NCBI GenBank assembly: GCA_014302835.1
Contig: CP060294.1
Span: 2,443,067 to 2,507,066 of the forward strand
Direction of reading: 5' to 3'
Length of the DNA stretch: 64,000 nt
DNA from: Pedobacter sp. PAMC26386
GTDB taxonomy: Bacteria; Bacteroidota; Bacteroidia; Sphingobacteriales; Sphingobacteriaceae
Numbering within the stretch: the stretch's first letter is position 1; every line of letters starts with the position of its first letter. The notes below the pieces were generated by a model that worked only from the letters and a program-made list of their open reading frames with translations, was not told the DNA's origin and made no database searches. Below, one piece after another: positions 16,929 through 26,622 of this stretch. The position numbers and the translations under genes were made by a program.

Positions 16929-19900
16929 TTATATTCCAACTTTTAAAGAAATAATTACTTGCTTCTGTAGCGGTTGAGCTACACCACCAGCATTAAAAAA
17001 TTCAGGATCCTGTCCTTCAAGTCTTTTGTCTGCAAAAAACAAGAATAGATTTGTTCCTGCTGCACTTACAGACAACGAATTTAACCCCAGAGCTTTCACG
17101 TATTTCGCAGGTACCTGATAAGCCAGTGAAACATATTTTAACCTGGCAAAACCGCCATTGGCAACTCTGGCTGAAGAAAGGTTATAGTTGTTATATGGAA
17201 GATTACCTGATGGCTGATTATAGTTGTTAATTGCATCAAGTATAGATGGAATATTAGTTCTTGTTTCATCACCCGGCAGTATCCATCTGTTTCTGAATTC
17301 TGTTGGCATAGCGTCAAGATCTGAATAAGTTGGTTTAAAGAATGGGTTCAGTCTTATTTTATTACCAGCCTGATAAATTAACTGTGCAGTCAATGAGAAA
17401 GCTTTATAACGTAAGGTATTGGTAAAACCACCTGAGATTGGAGGGTCTACCGGGCCTTCATATTTCAGATATTTTGTTTGAATATCCTGCAGATTAATCT
17501 TCTGGCTCACCACCCCTAATTCATTAATAAAAAGAGGAACACCAGTATTATGATCCAGTCCTTGAAAATCAAGAGAGTACAATGAACTAACCGGATGACC
17601 AAGCTGATTAGCCCCTGCTGGTGCTAACATATCAAAGATAATTGGCTGATCTTTATTATTCGTAATCTTATTGGTCGCATAAGAAAAGATAACTGTAGAT
17701 CTTAATCCCCAATCTTTTTCTCTGATGATTTCACCAGAAATTGAGAACTCAACGCCATGTGATTGCAGATTGGCATAATTTCCCATTTTAACGACCTGAC
17801 CACCAATACCACTGCTTCTTAGTTTTCCAATCAGATCAAATCCTCTCTTATTGTAAATATCGGCAGAGAGATACAGCCTGTTATTAAAAAATCCGGCATC
17901 AACCCCAATATTACCAGAATATTGCTTTTCATAGGTAAGATCTGAGTTTTCGAGGTCTTTTATATAGATGCCGGATTCAATTTCTGAAGAATAAGGTCTC
18001 AGGGTATTCTGTGTTCTTAAAATAAGTGCCGAATTCGTGGCATTACCTGTACTTGCAGACAAACCGTAACTCACTCTTAATTTCAATGTGTTGATACTTG
18101 GTATGTTTTTAATAAATGCTTCCTGGTCAATATTCCATGAACCACCTACACTCCAGGTAGGTAACCATCTTGCACTTGGAGACTGACCTAACTGATTCGA
18201 GCCATCATACCTGGTTGCCGCACTCAGGTTATACTTATGATTAAATGTATAACCCGCCGTAGCGTAAAAAGAAGCAAAACGGTCATAGGTCTTATCCATA
18301 CCATAATATTGTCTATTTTGCTCCACGCCTTGTTTGATAACTTTATAGTTAACCAATGGGATACCACCATTATCATATTGATATCCAAAGCCATTGTTAA
18401 AAGCATTTTGTCTGTCGGCAGACCTTATTTCCTGACCTACCAGAATATTGATATCATCCTGACCAAAATTTCTGATATAACTCAGGTTATTCCGAAGATT
18501 ATAACTTCCAAGGGAGTTGTCCGTACGGTTATATAAACCACCTGCCGGCATCACTACTTCTGGTAAAGCATTTGGGTTATCACTATCTTTATACAAGTAG
18601 GTATTCCTACCTGCGATAACGGAATTATAATTAGCCCGGTAAGCATTTGCTCTGTTGGAGTTGTCATTTACCAGATTCTCCTGAGTAGTTTTAGCATAAC
18701 GAACTGCCCCCAGAAATTCGTACTTTAAATAAGGGTTTATTTTATAAGCCAGATTCAACTGTACTTTTACATCAAGATTCGTTAGTTTGATCTGGTTATT
18801 TTGCAGCTCATTGATAATATTGAATGGCGCATAATTCATCGTAAAATATTCCAGATTTCCCTGGTCATTATAAGGTGTAATTGCGCGACTGGTATTTAAA
18901 GCATAACTATAAGGATTGATATCAAATTCTCTATTGAACTTACCGTAGACAGGATCTGCTGTACGATTGATCGTACCCGGCGCCTGCTGATCTCTGAAAG
19001 ACGCAGAAGTAATAATTCCACCACTCAGTTTGTCAGAAAAATTATATGTATTCTGGGAGTTAAAAGTATAACGTTTTACCTTATCAGCAATAGTCCACCC
19101 GTTATCATTATAATACCCCAAAGAAGTATAATGCTGTGCTTTATCTGTTCCACTGGAAATACTGATAGAATGCTCTTGTGTTAAGGTATTGCGAAATAGT
19201 AAATGAAACCAGTCGGTATTGGCACTAGCATACCGGCTTAAAAAAGCATTCCGGGCATCTGGTGTATTCTGTAGATAAAATTGTCCGGTAGCTGGGTCAA
19301 TGGTTTGTAGTTCACTATACATTTTCCCAAAAATCCCAACATTAGAATTATTGCCAATATCTTTAAGATTAAGCATTCCCTTCCCATACATTTCTGAATA
19401 AATGGACATTTGATCAGCTGAATTTGAGATATTAAAGCTATTATAACTTGGACGTAACTGTGAGCTGAAATTTCCAGTGTAATTAATTTGTAAATTCCCG
19501 TTTTTTCCCTTTTTAGTAGTGACAACAACGACTCCATTCATCGCCCTTGCCCCATAAAGTGAAGTTGCGGCAACGTCTTTCAGTACATAAATATCTTCCA
19601 CATCATTCATGTTAATTCCTGCTACTGAAGATCCCAAAAGCGTAGTTGCATCACCACTGGACAACTGCTCATTGGTCACGTCGATGACGTCTTCCAAAGC
19701 AATCCCATCCACTACCCATAAAGGTTTATTGGAACCAGTCAAAGAAGTTACACCCCGAATCCTGATCTTAGGTGCAGAACCAAAAGTACCGGATACATTC
19801 TGAATAGAAACACCTGCTACTTTACCCTCCAGCGCACGACCGATATCGGTAGATCCGGTCAATCTTAATTCATCTCCTTTTAATTTGACAGATGAACCTG

Positions 19901-20603
19901 TAAATTTTTTCTTATCCAGCTGCTGATAACCTGTAATTACTGTTTCCTTCAGATTGGTCTGATTCTCTTCCAAATGAATAAATAAAACAGGATTATTCTC
20001 CGTTATTCTGACTTCATATGGTTTAAATCCGATTTTCGTAAATACTAGTGTAGCGCCTTTCTGGACACTAATAGTAAACTCTCCATCAGAACCTGACTGT
20101 CTGACGTTACCAGTTCCCCGTTCTGTTACATTGACCCCAAATACTTTTTCGATCCGTCCATCTGACTGCGTAAAGGTTACCGTTCCTCTAACAATGACCG
20201 GATCAACTGACCGGCTGGAAAAGACATCAAAAAAAGACTTCTCTTTTTCTTTGATCACAACGGTCTTATCGACGATCTCATAAGAAAACGGCTGATCTTT
20301 GAAACACAATTCCAATGCTTCAGCAAGTGTACCATTGTGAATGACCACATCTACTTTTTTTGCTTTCTCCAGTAAACGTTCATTATAGAAAAACTGATAG
20401 CCACTTTGTTTACCTAAATCAGTAAAGATCTGTGGCAAAGCACTTTTTTTTCGGTTTAGATTAATATTTTGGGCTAATCCGGCCGCACTCACGTGCATTA
20501 AGACCGAGAAAAGAAGAACGAAGGTTACCTTCATGGTTCGCCAAATTTGGTTATAGCCCTGCCAATTTTTGGACAGCAGGGGACAATGAATAATATTATT
20601 CAT
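16929..20603 (-). CDS. SusC/RagA family TonB-linked outer-membrane protein with STN domain
   Basis: From ATG 20603 the protein has 1224 residues (an ATG at 20534 is also possible, and one at 20693 is unlikely). In order: signal peptide, STN signalling domain (IFTDLGKQSGYQFFYNERLL), a carboxypeptidase-regulatory-like domain (about VIVRGTVTFTQSDGR to PVLFIHLEENQ), TonB plug (TDIGRALEGKVAGVSIQNVSG, ending VVVTTKKGKNG) and a C-terminal 22-strand barrel. The STN domain is the part that talks to a FecR anti-sigma factor, which is encoded directly upstream. It imports a ligand bound by SusD. Confidence 0.95.
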   Translation of the reverse strand: MNNIIHCPLLSKNWQGYNQIWRTMKVTFVLLFSVLMHVSAAGLAQNINLNRKKSALPQIFTDLGKQSGYQFFYNERLLEKAKKVDVVIHNGTLAEALELCFKDQPFSYEIVDKTVVIKEKEKSFFDVFSSRSVDPVIVRGTVTFTQSDGRIEKVFGVNVTERGTGNVRQSGSDGEFTISVQKGATLVFTKIGFKPYEVRITENNPVLFIHLEENQTNLKETVITGYQQLDKKKFTGSSVKLKGDELRLTGSTDIGRALEGKVAGVSIQNVSGTFGSAPKIRIRGVTSLTGSNKPLWVVDGIALEDVIDVTNEQLSSGDATTLLGSSVAGINMNDVEDIYVLKDVAATSLYGARAMNGVVVVTTKKGKNGNLQINYTGNFSSQLRPSYNSFNISNSADQMSIYSEMYGKGMLNLKDIGNNSNVGIFGKMYSELQTIDPATGQFYLQNTPDARNAFLSRYASANTDWFHLLFRNTLTQEHSISISSGTDKAQHYTSLGYYNDNGWTIADKVKRYTFNSQNTYNFSDKLSGGIITSASFRDQQAPGTINRTADPVYGKFNREFDINPYSYALNTSRAITPYNDQGNLEYFTMNYAPFNIINELQNNQIKLTNLDVKVQLNLAYKINPYLKYEFLGAVRYAKTTQENLVNDNSNRANAYRANYNSVIAGRNTYLYKDSDNPNALPEVVMPAGGLYNRTDNSLGSYNLRNNLSYIRNFGQDDINILVGQEIRSADRQNAFNNGFGYQYDNGGIPLVNYKVIKQGVEQNRQYYGMDKTYDRFASFYATAGYTFNHKYNLSAATRYDGSNQLGQSPSARWLPTWSVGGSWNIDQEAFIKNIPSINTLKLRVSYGLSASTGNATNSALILRTQNTLRPYSSEIESGIYIKDLENSDLTYEKQYSGNIGVDAGFFNNRLYLSADIYNKRGFDLIGKLRSSGIGGQVVKMGNYANLQSHGVEFSISGEIIREKDWGLRSTVIFSYATNKITNNKDQPIIFDMLAPAGANQLGHPVSSLYSLDFQGLDHNTGVPLFINELGVVSQKINLQDIQTKYLKYEGPVDPPISGGFTNTLRYKAFSLTAQLIYQAGNKIRLNPFFKPTYSDLDAMPTEFRNRWILPGDETRTNIPSILDAINNYNQPSGNLPYNNYNLSSARVANGGFARLKYVSLAYQVPAKYVKALGLNSLSVSAAGTNLFLFFADKRLEGQDPEFFNAGGVAQPLQKQVIISLKVGI

Positions 20604-20831
20604 ATTTTTGTTTGGGTTGGGTTGATGATTAAACTGTTTGCAGAAATTTTTTAAAGGGTTGACCCAATCATTTTCAGAAGCTCCGATCGCCATCGGGGTT
20701 TCTGTTTTTTATATGGAACCTTGTTGTTTAATATCGCCCGTCGTCTCTATAGATTTTTTTCATCTGGTTTGTTTAGGTTTGTTGATTACTTAGGTTAATT
20801 GGTTATAATAGGTAGATGTCTAGTCTTTTAT

Positions 20832-22025
20832 TCAGTTAATAATCATTTTTCTGCCTTCTATACCGAATTTTATATCACTCAGCTGTAGCAGCTTGATAAA
20901 CTTGCCTAAAGAAGCATTTTTGGGTATTTTTCCAGTAAAATGGTCGCTTGGTATAGGTCCATTATATACAATTTCCAGATCATACCACTTTGCCGCTTCC
21001 TGCAATACATCCTTCAGGCTGGTGCTTTGAAAATAGAAAAAGCCTTCAGTCCATGCTACGGCCTGTTCAGTATCAGCTGGAAGTATAGTAATATTATTTG
21101 CTTTCTGTAAGGCTTGCTCACCCGGCTTTAATAACACGGCAAATGAAGTAAGGGCGGTTCTATCCTTTCCATTTGCATAACCTAAAGGTGAAACTTTAAC
21201 GGAGCCTTCTAGTAAAGTAGTTTTGGTAGCTGTATTATCGGTATAACTGTTGATGTTAAAGTGTGTACCCAGAACTTCCACTTCCTGGTTACTAGTCTTT
21301 ACTTTAAAAGGATGCTGTTTATCTTTCGCAACTTCAAAGTATGCTTCGCCACTCAGCTCAACCTTGCGTTCAGACTGGGAAGCAAAGGATGCCGGGTACT
21401 TGAGTGATGAAATTGCATTGAGTTTTATCTTTGAACCATCCGGCAAAATAACCTGGTAGTTTTCTCCCGCAGCAGTAGAAATAGTGTTATAATTAGAACT
21501 GGATGACGTATAATCACCGGGTTTTGCAGTGATCTTGTAGATAAGTTCCCCGTTCTCGGTTTTAGTAATACTTACTCCCTGCTCTTCTGCAAGCTTTCCG
21601 TGAACTGCATCAGAAAGTATAATTTTCTGTCCGTTAGCCAGGGTAAGTGTCGCCTTGTTTTTACCACCTGGTATATGATTAGCTATCTCTATCTGGGTTG
21701 AAGAACTATTTACAAGCTGATGTCTGATGAATAGATAACCTGAGCCTCCAATGAGCAGCGCTGCTGCAACAGACAGACGATACCAGTTTCTTGAATAGAA
21801 AGGTCTTTTTTGTTGATTAGTAATAAGATCTTCTTGGAGATTTGCCCGTTGAAGTGTGCCTGCCCAGATCTCGTCTTTCAAATGTCCAAAGTCTGCCTCT
21901 GCATCAGAAAGTTTTTGTTTCAGACTTTCTGCACTATACCAGTTTTCTAAAAGTTTGATTTCGTCTGCAGTTGCCGTACCTGAATTATATCTACCAAGAA
22001 GTATTAGCGCTTCTTTCTCATTCAT
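20832..22025 (-). CDS. FecR family anti-sigma factor
   Basis: The 397-residue protein has a cytoplasmic N-terminal part (about residues 1-80), one membrane helix (LSVAAALLIGGSGYLFI, near residue 90), a periplasmic FecR domain (GENYQVILPDGSKIKLNAIS; VELSGEAYFEVAKDKQHPF) and a C-terminal DUF4974 domain (LKDVLQEAAKWYDLEIVYNG). It would hold the sigma factor encoded upstream until the STN domain of SusC signals that substrate is bound. It lies 68 bp after the sigma gene. The 228-bp gap to SusC probably contains the SusC promoter. Confidence 0.94.
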   Translation of the reverse strand: MNEKEALILLGRYNSGTATADEIKLLENWYSAESLKQKLSDAEADFGHLKDEIWAGTLQRANLQEDLITNQQKRPFYSRNWYRLSVAAALLIGGSGYLFIRHQLVNSSSTQIEIANHIPGGKNKATLTLANGQKIILSDAVHGKLAEEQGVSITKTENGELIYKITAKPGDYTSSSSNYNTISTAAGENYQVILPDGSKIKLNAISSLKYPASFASQSERKVELSGEAYFEVAKDKQHPFKVKTSNQEVEVLGTHFNINSYTDNTATKTTLLEGSVKVSPLGYANGKDRTALTSFAVLLKPGEQALQKANNITILPADTEQAVAWTEGFFYFQSTSLKDVLQEAAKWYDLEIVYNGPIPSDHFTGKIPKNASLGKFIKLLQLSDIKFGIEGRKMIIN

Positions 22026-22093
22026 CTTAATCTGGTTAGTGTATTTATAGATAAAACCGGACAGGATGACTTTGGGGGTAGAAGAATTTTAAA

Positions 22094-22678
22094 TTATCTG
22101 AAAATAATTAAAATTGCCAGGCTAAAACCCAAATGATTGATCTTTGGCTTAATAATTTTCAGTGCATTTTGAACTTGTTTCTTCACCGTTTGATCAGAAA
22201 GACTTAGCTTTTTAGCAATTTCCTTGTGTGAAAGGTTTTCTTTGCGGCTCAATTCAAAAATCTCACGCATTTTGGGTGGCAAGTTCTGAATTTCCTGTTC
22301 TATGATTTTAATTAATCGTTTTTCATCGACCTTGTCTATGGAATCAGGGTCAGTTTCTGAAATATAAGCGGCGATAGATGTCGCATAATTATTTCGGACT
22401 TTACTTTGCGCTATGATATTTAATACCTTATTACGCGCAGCCGTATATAATAGACCAGCCAAATTATGGCTGGACTTAATATCGGCAGCCCTAATCCAGA
22501 GTTTACTAAAAATCTCCTGGATTACATCTTTAGCTTCATCTTCATCCCGGAGCATTTTATAGACTTGTGCATACGTTACACTCCAATACCGGTTATAAAT
22601 TTCTGTAAATGCAGAACGATCACCGAATTTCAGCAATTCGACCAATTCAATATCCGAAAATTCACCATATACACTCAT
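22094..22678 (-). CDS. RNA polymerase ECF-type sigma-70 factor
   Basis: The protein (194 residues from ATG 22678; 22696 is an alternative) has region 2 (RDEDEAKDVIQEIFSKLWIRA) and region 4 (LSHKEIAKKLSLSDQTVKKQVQNALKI) of Bacteroidota ECF factors. It is the first gene of the SusCD locus and should activate the SusC promoter and perhaps its own. It ends in a hydrophobic stretch (LGFSLAILIIF) seen in many members of this group. Confidence 0.93.
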   Translation of the reverse strand: MSVYGEFSDIELVELLKFGDRSAFTEIYNRYWSVTYAQVYKMLRDEDEAKDVIQEIFSKLWIRAADIKSSHNLAGLLYTAARNKVLNIIAQSKVRNNYATSIAAYISETDPDSIDKVDEKRLIKIIEQEIQNLPPKMREIFELSRKENLSHKEIAKKLSLSDQTVKKQVQNALKIIKPKINHLGFSLAILIIFR

Positions 22679-23108
22679 TAGATTATGAATTTGCACTTAT
22701 TTTCACCGATCACTACCTTCATATTCATTAAAATGTATCAATAAAATAGAATTTCAACAAAAAAACCAGCTATAGATTAAAATACTATAAGTAAACATAA
22801 TTAAAAACTATTAATTTTTTAATATTCCAAAAAAAATAATCAACAACTATAAAAAACACACAAATAAGATTAATAAACAGACAAATTTGAACGTATTTAG
22901 AAACACCTGCTATTAAAATCACAATTATATATCATGCGGATTAATTGCTGCAAAATCAGCATAAGCGTATCTTTCGTAACTAATTAAGCGCGCCAAAGCC
23001 ATTCCAAAAGCATCTGAGTGTACTGTATAACAAGATCTTATAAAATTCAATTATAAATTAACAAAAAAGCATATATCTTTATGGTCAAATTTTACAATTA
23101 TATTTTTT
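22679..23108. other. AT-rich divergent promoter region
   Basis: About 430 bp between the leftward sigma gene and rightward EF-P. Strongly AT-rich, no open frame or clear hairpin. A Bacteroidota-type -7 element (similar to TAnnTTTG) occurs near 23078-23085 ahead of EF-P, but the -33 TTG partner is not clear. Confidence 0.5.
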
Positions 23109-23669
23109 ATGGCAAAGGCATCTGAAACTAAAGTAGGAAACATTTTACGTTATAACGGCGAACTAGTAACAGTTACAGAATTCGTACATCGTACACCAGG
23201 TAAAGGTGGAGCTTTCTACTTAGGCAAGTTTCGTAATATTAAAACTGGAAAAATCGTGGAAGCGCGCTTAGGAACTGACGAACAAGTTGAAATTTGCCGC
23301 GTAGAAACTAGTGATTTCCAATATCTATATGAAGAAGGTGATTATTTTGTGGTAATGGATAATGTTACTTTTGAGCAATACAATGTTGCTAAGGCACTAT
23401 TCGGACCGGCGGCGAAGTTTCTAAAAGAAGGAATGGATGTAATCGTTTCTTTTGAAAGTGAAGAACCTATTATGGCTCAGGCACCAAATTTCGTAGAATT
23501 AGAAATTACATACGCTGAACCAGCTGTTAAAGGAGATACGTCTTCTGGCGCTCAGAAATATGCGACAACAGAAATTGGTGTAGAGATAAAAGTACCATTA
23601 TTTGTGAACGTAGGTGATAAAGTGAAATTAGATACACGCACAGGTGAATACGTTGAACGTGTGAAATAA
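23109..23669 (+). CDS. efp: Translation elongation factor P
   Basis: The 186-residue protein aligns along its length with EF-P: an N-terminal KOW-like domain with HRTPGKGGAFYLGKFRN, where Lys32 is the tip residue that is modified in many bacteria, a middle OB domain (FVVMDNVTFEQYNV) and a C-terminal OB domain ending GEYVERVK. EF-P rescues ribosomes stalled at proline runs. No modifying enzyme gene (such as epmA or ymfI type) is visible in the window. It stands alone and is followed by a strong terminator. Confidence 0.97.
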   Translation: MAKASETKVGNILRYNGELVTVTEFVHRTPGKGGAFYLGKFRNIKTGKIVEARLGTDEQVEICRVETSDFQYLYEEGDYFVVMDNVTFEQYNVAKALFGPAAKFLKEGMDVIVSFESEEPIMAQAPNFVELEITYAEPAVKGDTSSGAQKYATTEIGVEIKVPLFVNVGDKVKLDTRTGEYVERVK

Positions 23670-23721
23670 CTCCTGATTTGACCTTACCAAGCTAAATCTT
23701 GATTTGGCCTGACAGATCTTC

Positions 23722-23762
23722 AAAAAAACGCCTGTAATTTAATGAATTACAGGCGTTTTTTA
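23722..23762 (+). terminator. Strong Rho-independent terminator after efp
   Basis: A 13-bp perfect GC-containing stem (23727-23739 with 23745-23757, core cgcctgtaatt) is flanked by A-run and T-run. It lies 53 bp after the EF-P stop and could work in both directions. Confidence 0.92.
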
Positions 23763-23927
23763 TTGCCGGCTCAAGCGACAAAAACCTTCTGAGATCTACT
23801 TGATCTGGGGTTTGAAGATTTATCTAAATTTCTTTTATATTCAATAAAAAATTAGGAACACTAACAACAAAAATCACAATAAGCAAATAAATTTCATAAA
23901 AATCCTATATTTATCAAAAAATTAAAT

Positions 23928-24515
23928 ATGAAGAAAGTATCCAGCCTTTCGTCGCTTGCACTGTTAATGATTATATTTTCAAGTTGTACTTCGTTGCGCA
24001 CGTCACTAGAGATAAAATTTGGTTATGATTATGATAAAAATGTTGATTTTAGTAAACTACAAAGTTACGCCATCTATGATAAAGGTTTAGCCAATTTAGA
24101 GCTGAACAGTCTGGATAAATCCAGGTTAGTGAATACAGTTGAAGAAGAAATGAGTAAAAAGGGCTTTACAAAAGTTCATTATCCGAATTTCCTCGTTAAT
24201 GTCGCAGTAATTACCAAAGAACAGTTCAAATCAGAGTGGGGCTACCATGGAGGTGGTTATCAGTTCGACTATACACAAGGTGCTTATGTTTGGAGAAGTT
24301 CTGAATTCGGACCTGGTGACAGTAATACCCAATATGCAGAAGGCACTTTCATTATTGATTTTTTAAATCCCGAAACAAAGGCTCTGTTATGGCATGGGCA
24401 AGGCAGAGGTTTTAAAATGGACGATTTCAATGGAAGAGAAAAGAGAATTAGTGAACTCGTCAAACAATTGCTTGCTCAATATACATTTAACCTGACAACT
24501 ACTAATTCAAATTAA
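23928..24515 (+). CDS. DUF4136 family lipoprotein
   Basis: The 195-residue protein has a lipoprotein signal (LLMIIFSSCTS) and the DUF4136 pattern: FGYDYDKNVDFSKLQSYAIYD near the start, VEEEMSKKGFTKVHYPNFLV in the middle and a central glycine/tyrosine-rich GYHGGGYQFDY, then TFIIDFLNPETKALLWHGQG. Members are envelope lipoproteins of unknown role. A gap of 49 bp separates it from the next gene, so the two may be one transcript. Confidence 0.87.
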   Translation: MKKVSSLSSLALLMIIFSSCTSLRTSLEIKFGYDYDKNVDFSKLQSYAIYDKGLANLELNSLDKSRLVNTVEEEMSKKGFTKVHYPNFLVNVAVITKEQFKSEWGYHGGGYQFDYTQGAYVWRSSEFGPGDSNTQYAEGTFIIDFLNPETKALLWHGQGRGFKMDDFNGREKRISELVKQLLAQYTFNLTTTNSN

Positions 24516-24564
24516 ATAACCAATCTTTCATTTTTTTTTTAAATCTTAGGGTTTTCTTAAAACT

Positions 24565-25425
24565 ATGGAAAACCTATATTATGAACCTTCAGGCAAAGTG
24601 CCATTTAAGGGCTTAATAATTTCTCTGCTCATTGGCATTTCGCTAACCATCGGACTGAGTATACTTTACATTGCTTTACAATGGTTCATTCCCTTTATCT
24701 ATCTCAATTTTTTTATCGCTGTAGGCTTAGGTTTCGGAGTTACCCTATCCCTGTTCATTGCAATTGGCGCAGGTAAAATCAGAAACACAAAATATGCTTA
24801 TTTCTTAGCTACGCTCTGTGGCCTGCTTGCATGGTATGCACAATGGGCTTTGTTTGTTTCTCTGCTTTCTGAAGCTAACGGAAGTATAGGAGGCGGGATG
24901 TGGGTACGTTCCTCATTTAACTTAAATGGGTTTTGGTATATTTTCACACATCCTCAATTGCTTTTCCAATCCCTCATCACGCTCAATGAAGTAGGAACCT
25001 TTACTTTGAAGCATGCACCGGTAACGGGTATACTTTTATGGATTGTCTGGATAATCGAGGCATTGATTATTATTTTTATTCCTATCCTGACTAGTAGTTT
25101 TGGAAAAACGACAATTCCATTTTCTGAACAGAATGACAGCTGGATGAATAGTCGCTTATTTGATGGTAAAATTAAAACCATAGCGGACAAAGAGACATTA
25201 ATTGCGGAGTTGAAAACCGGGAATTTTAAAACGATAAAAGATTATTTAACAGAAGACAATATTGGCGACAATTATGCTACTGTCAGCATTTATGAATCTC
25301 CTGGTGATCCGATAAGCTTTTTAACAGTAACCAATATTAGCCATACCCTGGATAAAAAGGGTCAACCACAGAAAAAACAAGACATTGTTGTAGAATATTT
25401 TAAGACCACACATAGTTTTATCTGA
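24565..25425 (+). CDS. Integral membrane protein of unknown function
   Basis: The 286-residue protein has about four N-terminal membrane helices (residues about 15-38, 42-66, 72-95 and 160-178) and a cytoplasmic-type C-terminal part from about residue 180, with a predicted mixed alpha/beta segment (IGDNYATVSIYESPGDPISFLTV). I recognise no family. It follows the DUF4136 lipoprotein gene closely and may work in the envelope with it. Confidence 0.75.
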   Translation: MENLYYEPSGKVPFKGLIISLLIGISLTIGLSILYIALQWFIPFIYLNFFIAVGLGFGVTLSLFIAIGAGKIRNTKYAYFLATLCGLLAWYAQWALFVSLLSEANGSIGGGMWVRSSFNLNGFWYIFTHPQLLFQSLITLNEVGTFTLKHAPVTGILLWIVWIIEALIIIFIPILTSSFGKTTIPFSEQNDSWMNSRLFDGKIKTIADKETLIAELKTGNFKTIKDYLTEDNIGDNYATVSIYESPGDPISFLTVTNISHTLDKKGQPQKKQDIVVEYFKTTHSFI

Positions 25426-25482
25426 TTTTTTCTACCTGAATATCAATTAAGCCCTGAACCAGACAACAAAAAAATTATCCAT

Positions 25483-25516
25483 AAAAAACCGCTGTAATCA
25501 ATGATTAACAGCGGTT
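25483..25516 (-). terminator. Terminator of the PL14-like gene
   Basis: The arms around aaccgctgt (25487) and acagcggtt (ending 25516) form a stem with a one-base bulge. A T-run follows on the minus strand only, so it serves the leftward gene that ends at 25604. Confidence 0.72.
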
Positions 25517-25603
25517 CAAATCACACCCATATTATTCTTCATCTAAGAAGATCTTGTTACCTGCAAGAGCTGCACTCAACACTACAGTCCTTTTGGTAGC
25601 TGA

Positions 25604-26491
25604 TTAACTTGCCAGTCTTGTCCAGCTTAAGTCATCATAATAAATTAAACCATCAGATGCCGAGCTCCAGTAATCCTGGCTTCCGCCTCTGAAAGTATGA
25701 AAGGTAATTACTTTGATCAGACGTTTAGAGGTATCCGTTGTCCATCGAATATCATTTTTAGAAAGCAGGTTAACCCCATCTACATCATAAGTGATCTGGC
25801 CATTAAAATCTGACCCCGTATTGCTTTTCACCCTGATTTTGATGGTGTACCAGGTATTTTTAGAAAGCTGTTTACTCTGTTTTCCAAAATTATTCCCGCA
25901 GTCATCAGGCATGTCTTTGTAATAAACATAAGGACGGAAAAATGGCTTATCTGTTCCACTATTATCTTTTTGGTTAGTTGGATTATACCACATAATCCTT
26001 GCACTTCCCCCAGTTCCACTATCAGCTTTATTGCAGCCTGTAAATCCATCCCCTATCAGAAATCCAAAACCTGTTTTCCCGCCTCTACTCCATTGGAAAT
26101 CACTACCAAAGCGCACTTTAAAAGACAATTCGTATTCAGAACCATCAGGCACATCTATCTGAACTGTATTTCCGCTACCAGCAGCTGTAGGATTAGAAGA
26201 AATGGAATTAGCTGGAATTCTTACCCTGACCTGGTTATTGGAGATATCAACATTTCCGGATTGCCAGTTTCCAATGATATCGCCCATATCCGCAGTCGCT
26301 GTAGCTTTGCTGTAAGCACCATCACTATGTGTAAAATCTACGGTTCTGCTTGAATAAACGGCTCGCGCAGAGGTTACAGCATCCTCATCAATAATTTCTT
26401 TTGATTGAATGTCTTTTTTACATCCCGCTATCGCAAGGGAAATTCCCAGGACCGCGAGGAGCAATTTCAATTTGTTAAAGTTGTTTTTCAT
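25604..26491 (-). CDS. Polysaccharide lyase-like (PL14/Cip1-type) lipoprotein
   Basis: The 295-residue lipoprotein has signal ISLAIAGCKKD and a beta-jelly-roll body. The segment YELSFKVRFGSDFQWSRGGK and the late motif ITFHTFRGGSQDYW, followed by DGLIYYDDLSW, fit the PL14/Cip1-like family, whose members cleave or bind uronate-containing polysaccharide. Activity is not certain: some homologues only bind. It lies alone, with no SusCD genes beside it. The catalytic residues cannot be placed confidently by eye. Confidence 0.68.
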   Translation of the reverse strand: MKNNFNKLKLLLAVLGISLAIAGCKKDIQSKEIIDEDAVTSARAVYSSRTVDFTHSDGAYSKATATADMGDIIGNWQSGNVDISNNQVRVRIPANSISSNPTAAGSGNTVQIDVPDGSEYELSFKVRFGSDFQWSRGGKTGFGFLIGDGFTGCNKADSGTGGSARIMWYNPTNQKDNSGTDKPFFRPYVYYKDMPDDCGNNFGKQSKQLSKNTWYTIKIRVKSNTGSDFNGQITYDVDGVNLLSKNDIRWTTDTSKRLIKVITFHTFRGGSQDYWSSASDGLIYYDDLSWTRLAS

Positions 26492-26622
26492 CGTAGTTTG
26501 TTTTTTTAATGGTGATGAAGCTATCGTGTGCTACTCAAACTTGTTCATTTCGGTTTGTATTCTGCTGCACGTGATGGTTTCATCATGGTTTATATTAGGT
26601 TGGTAGTTGAGCGATCTGATCC

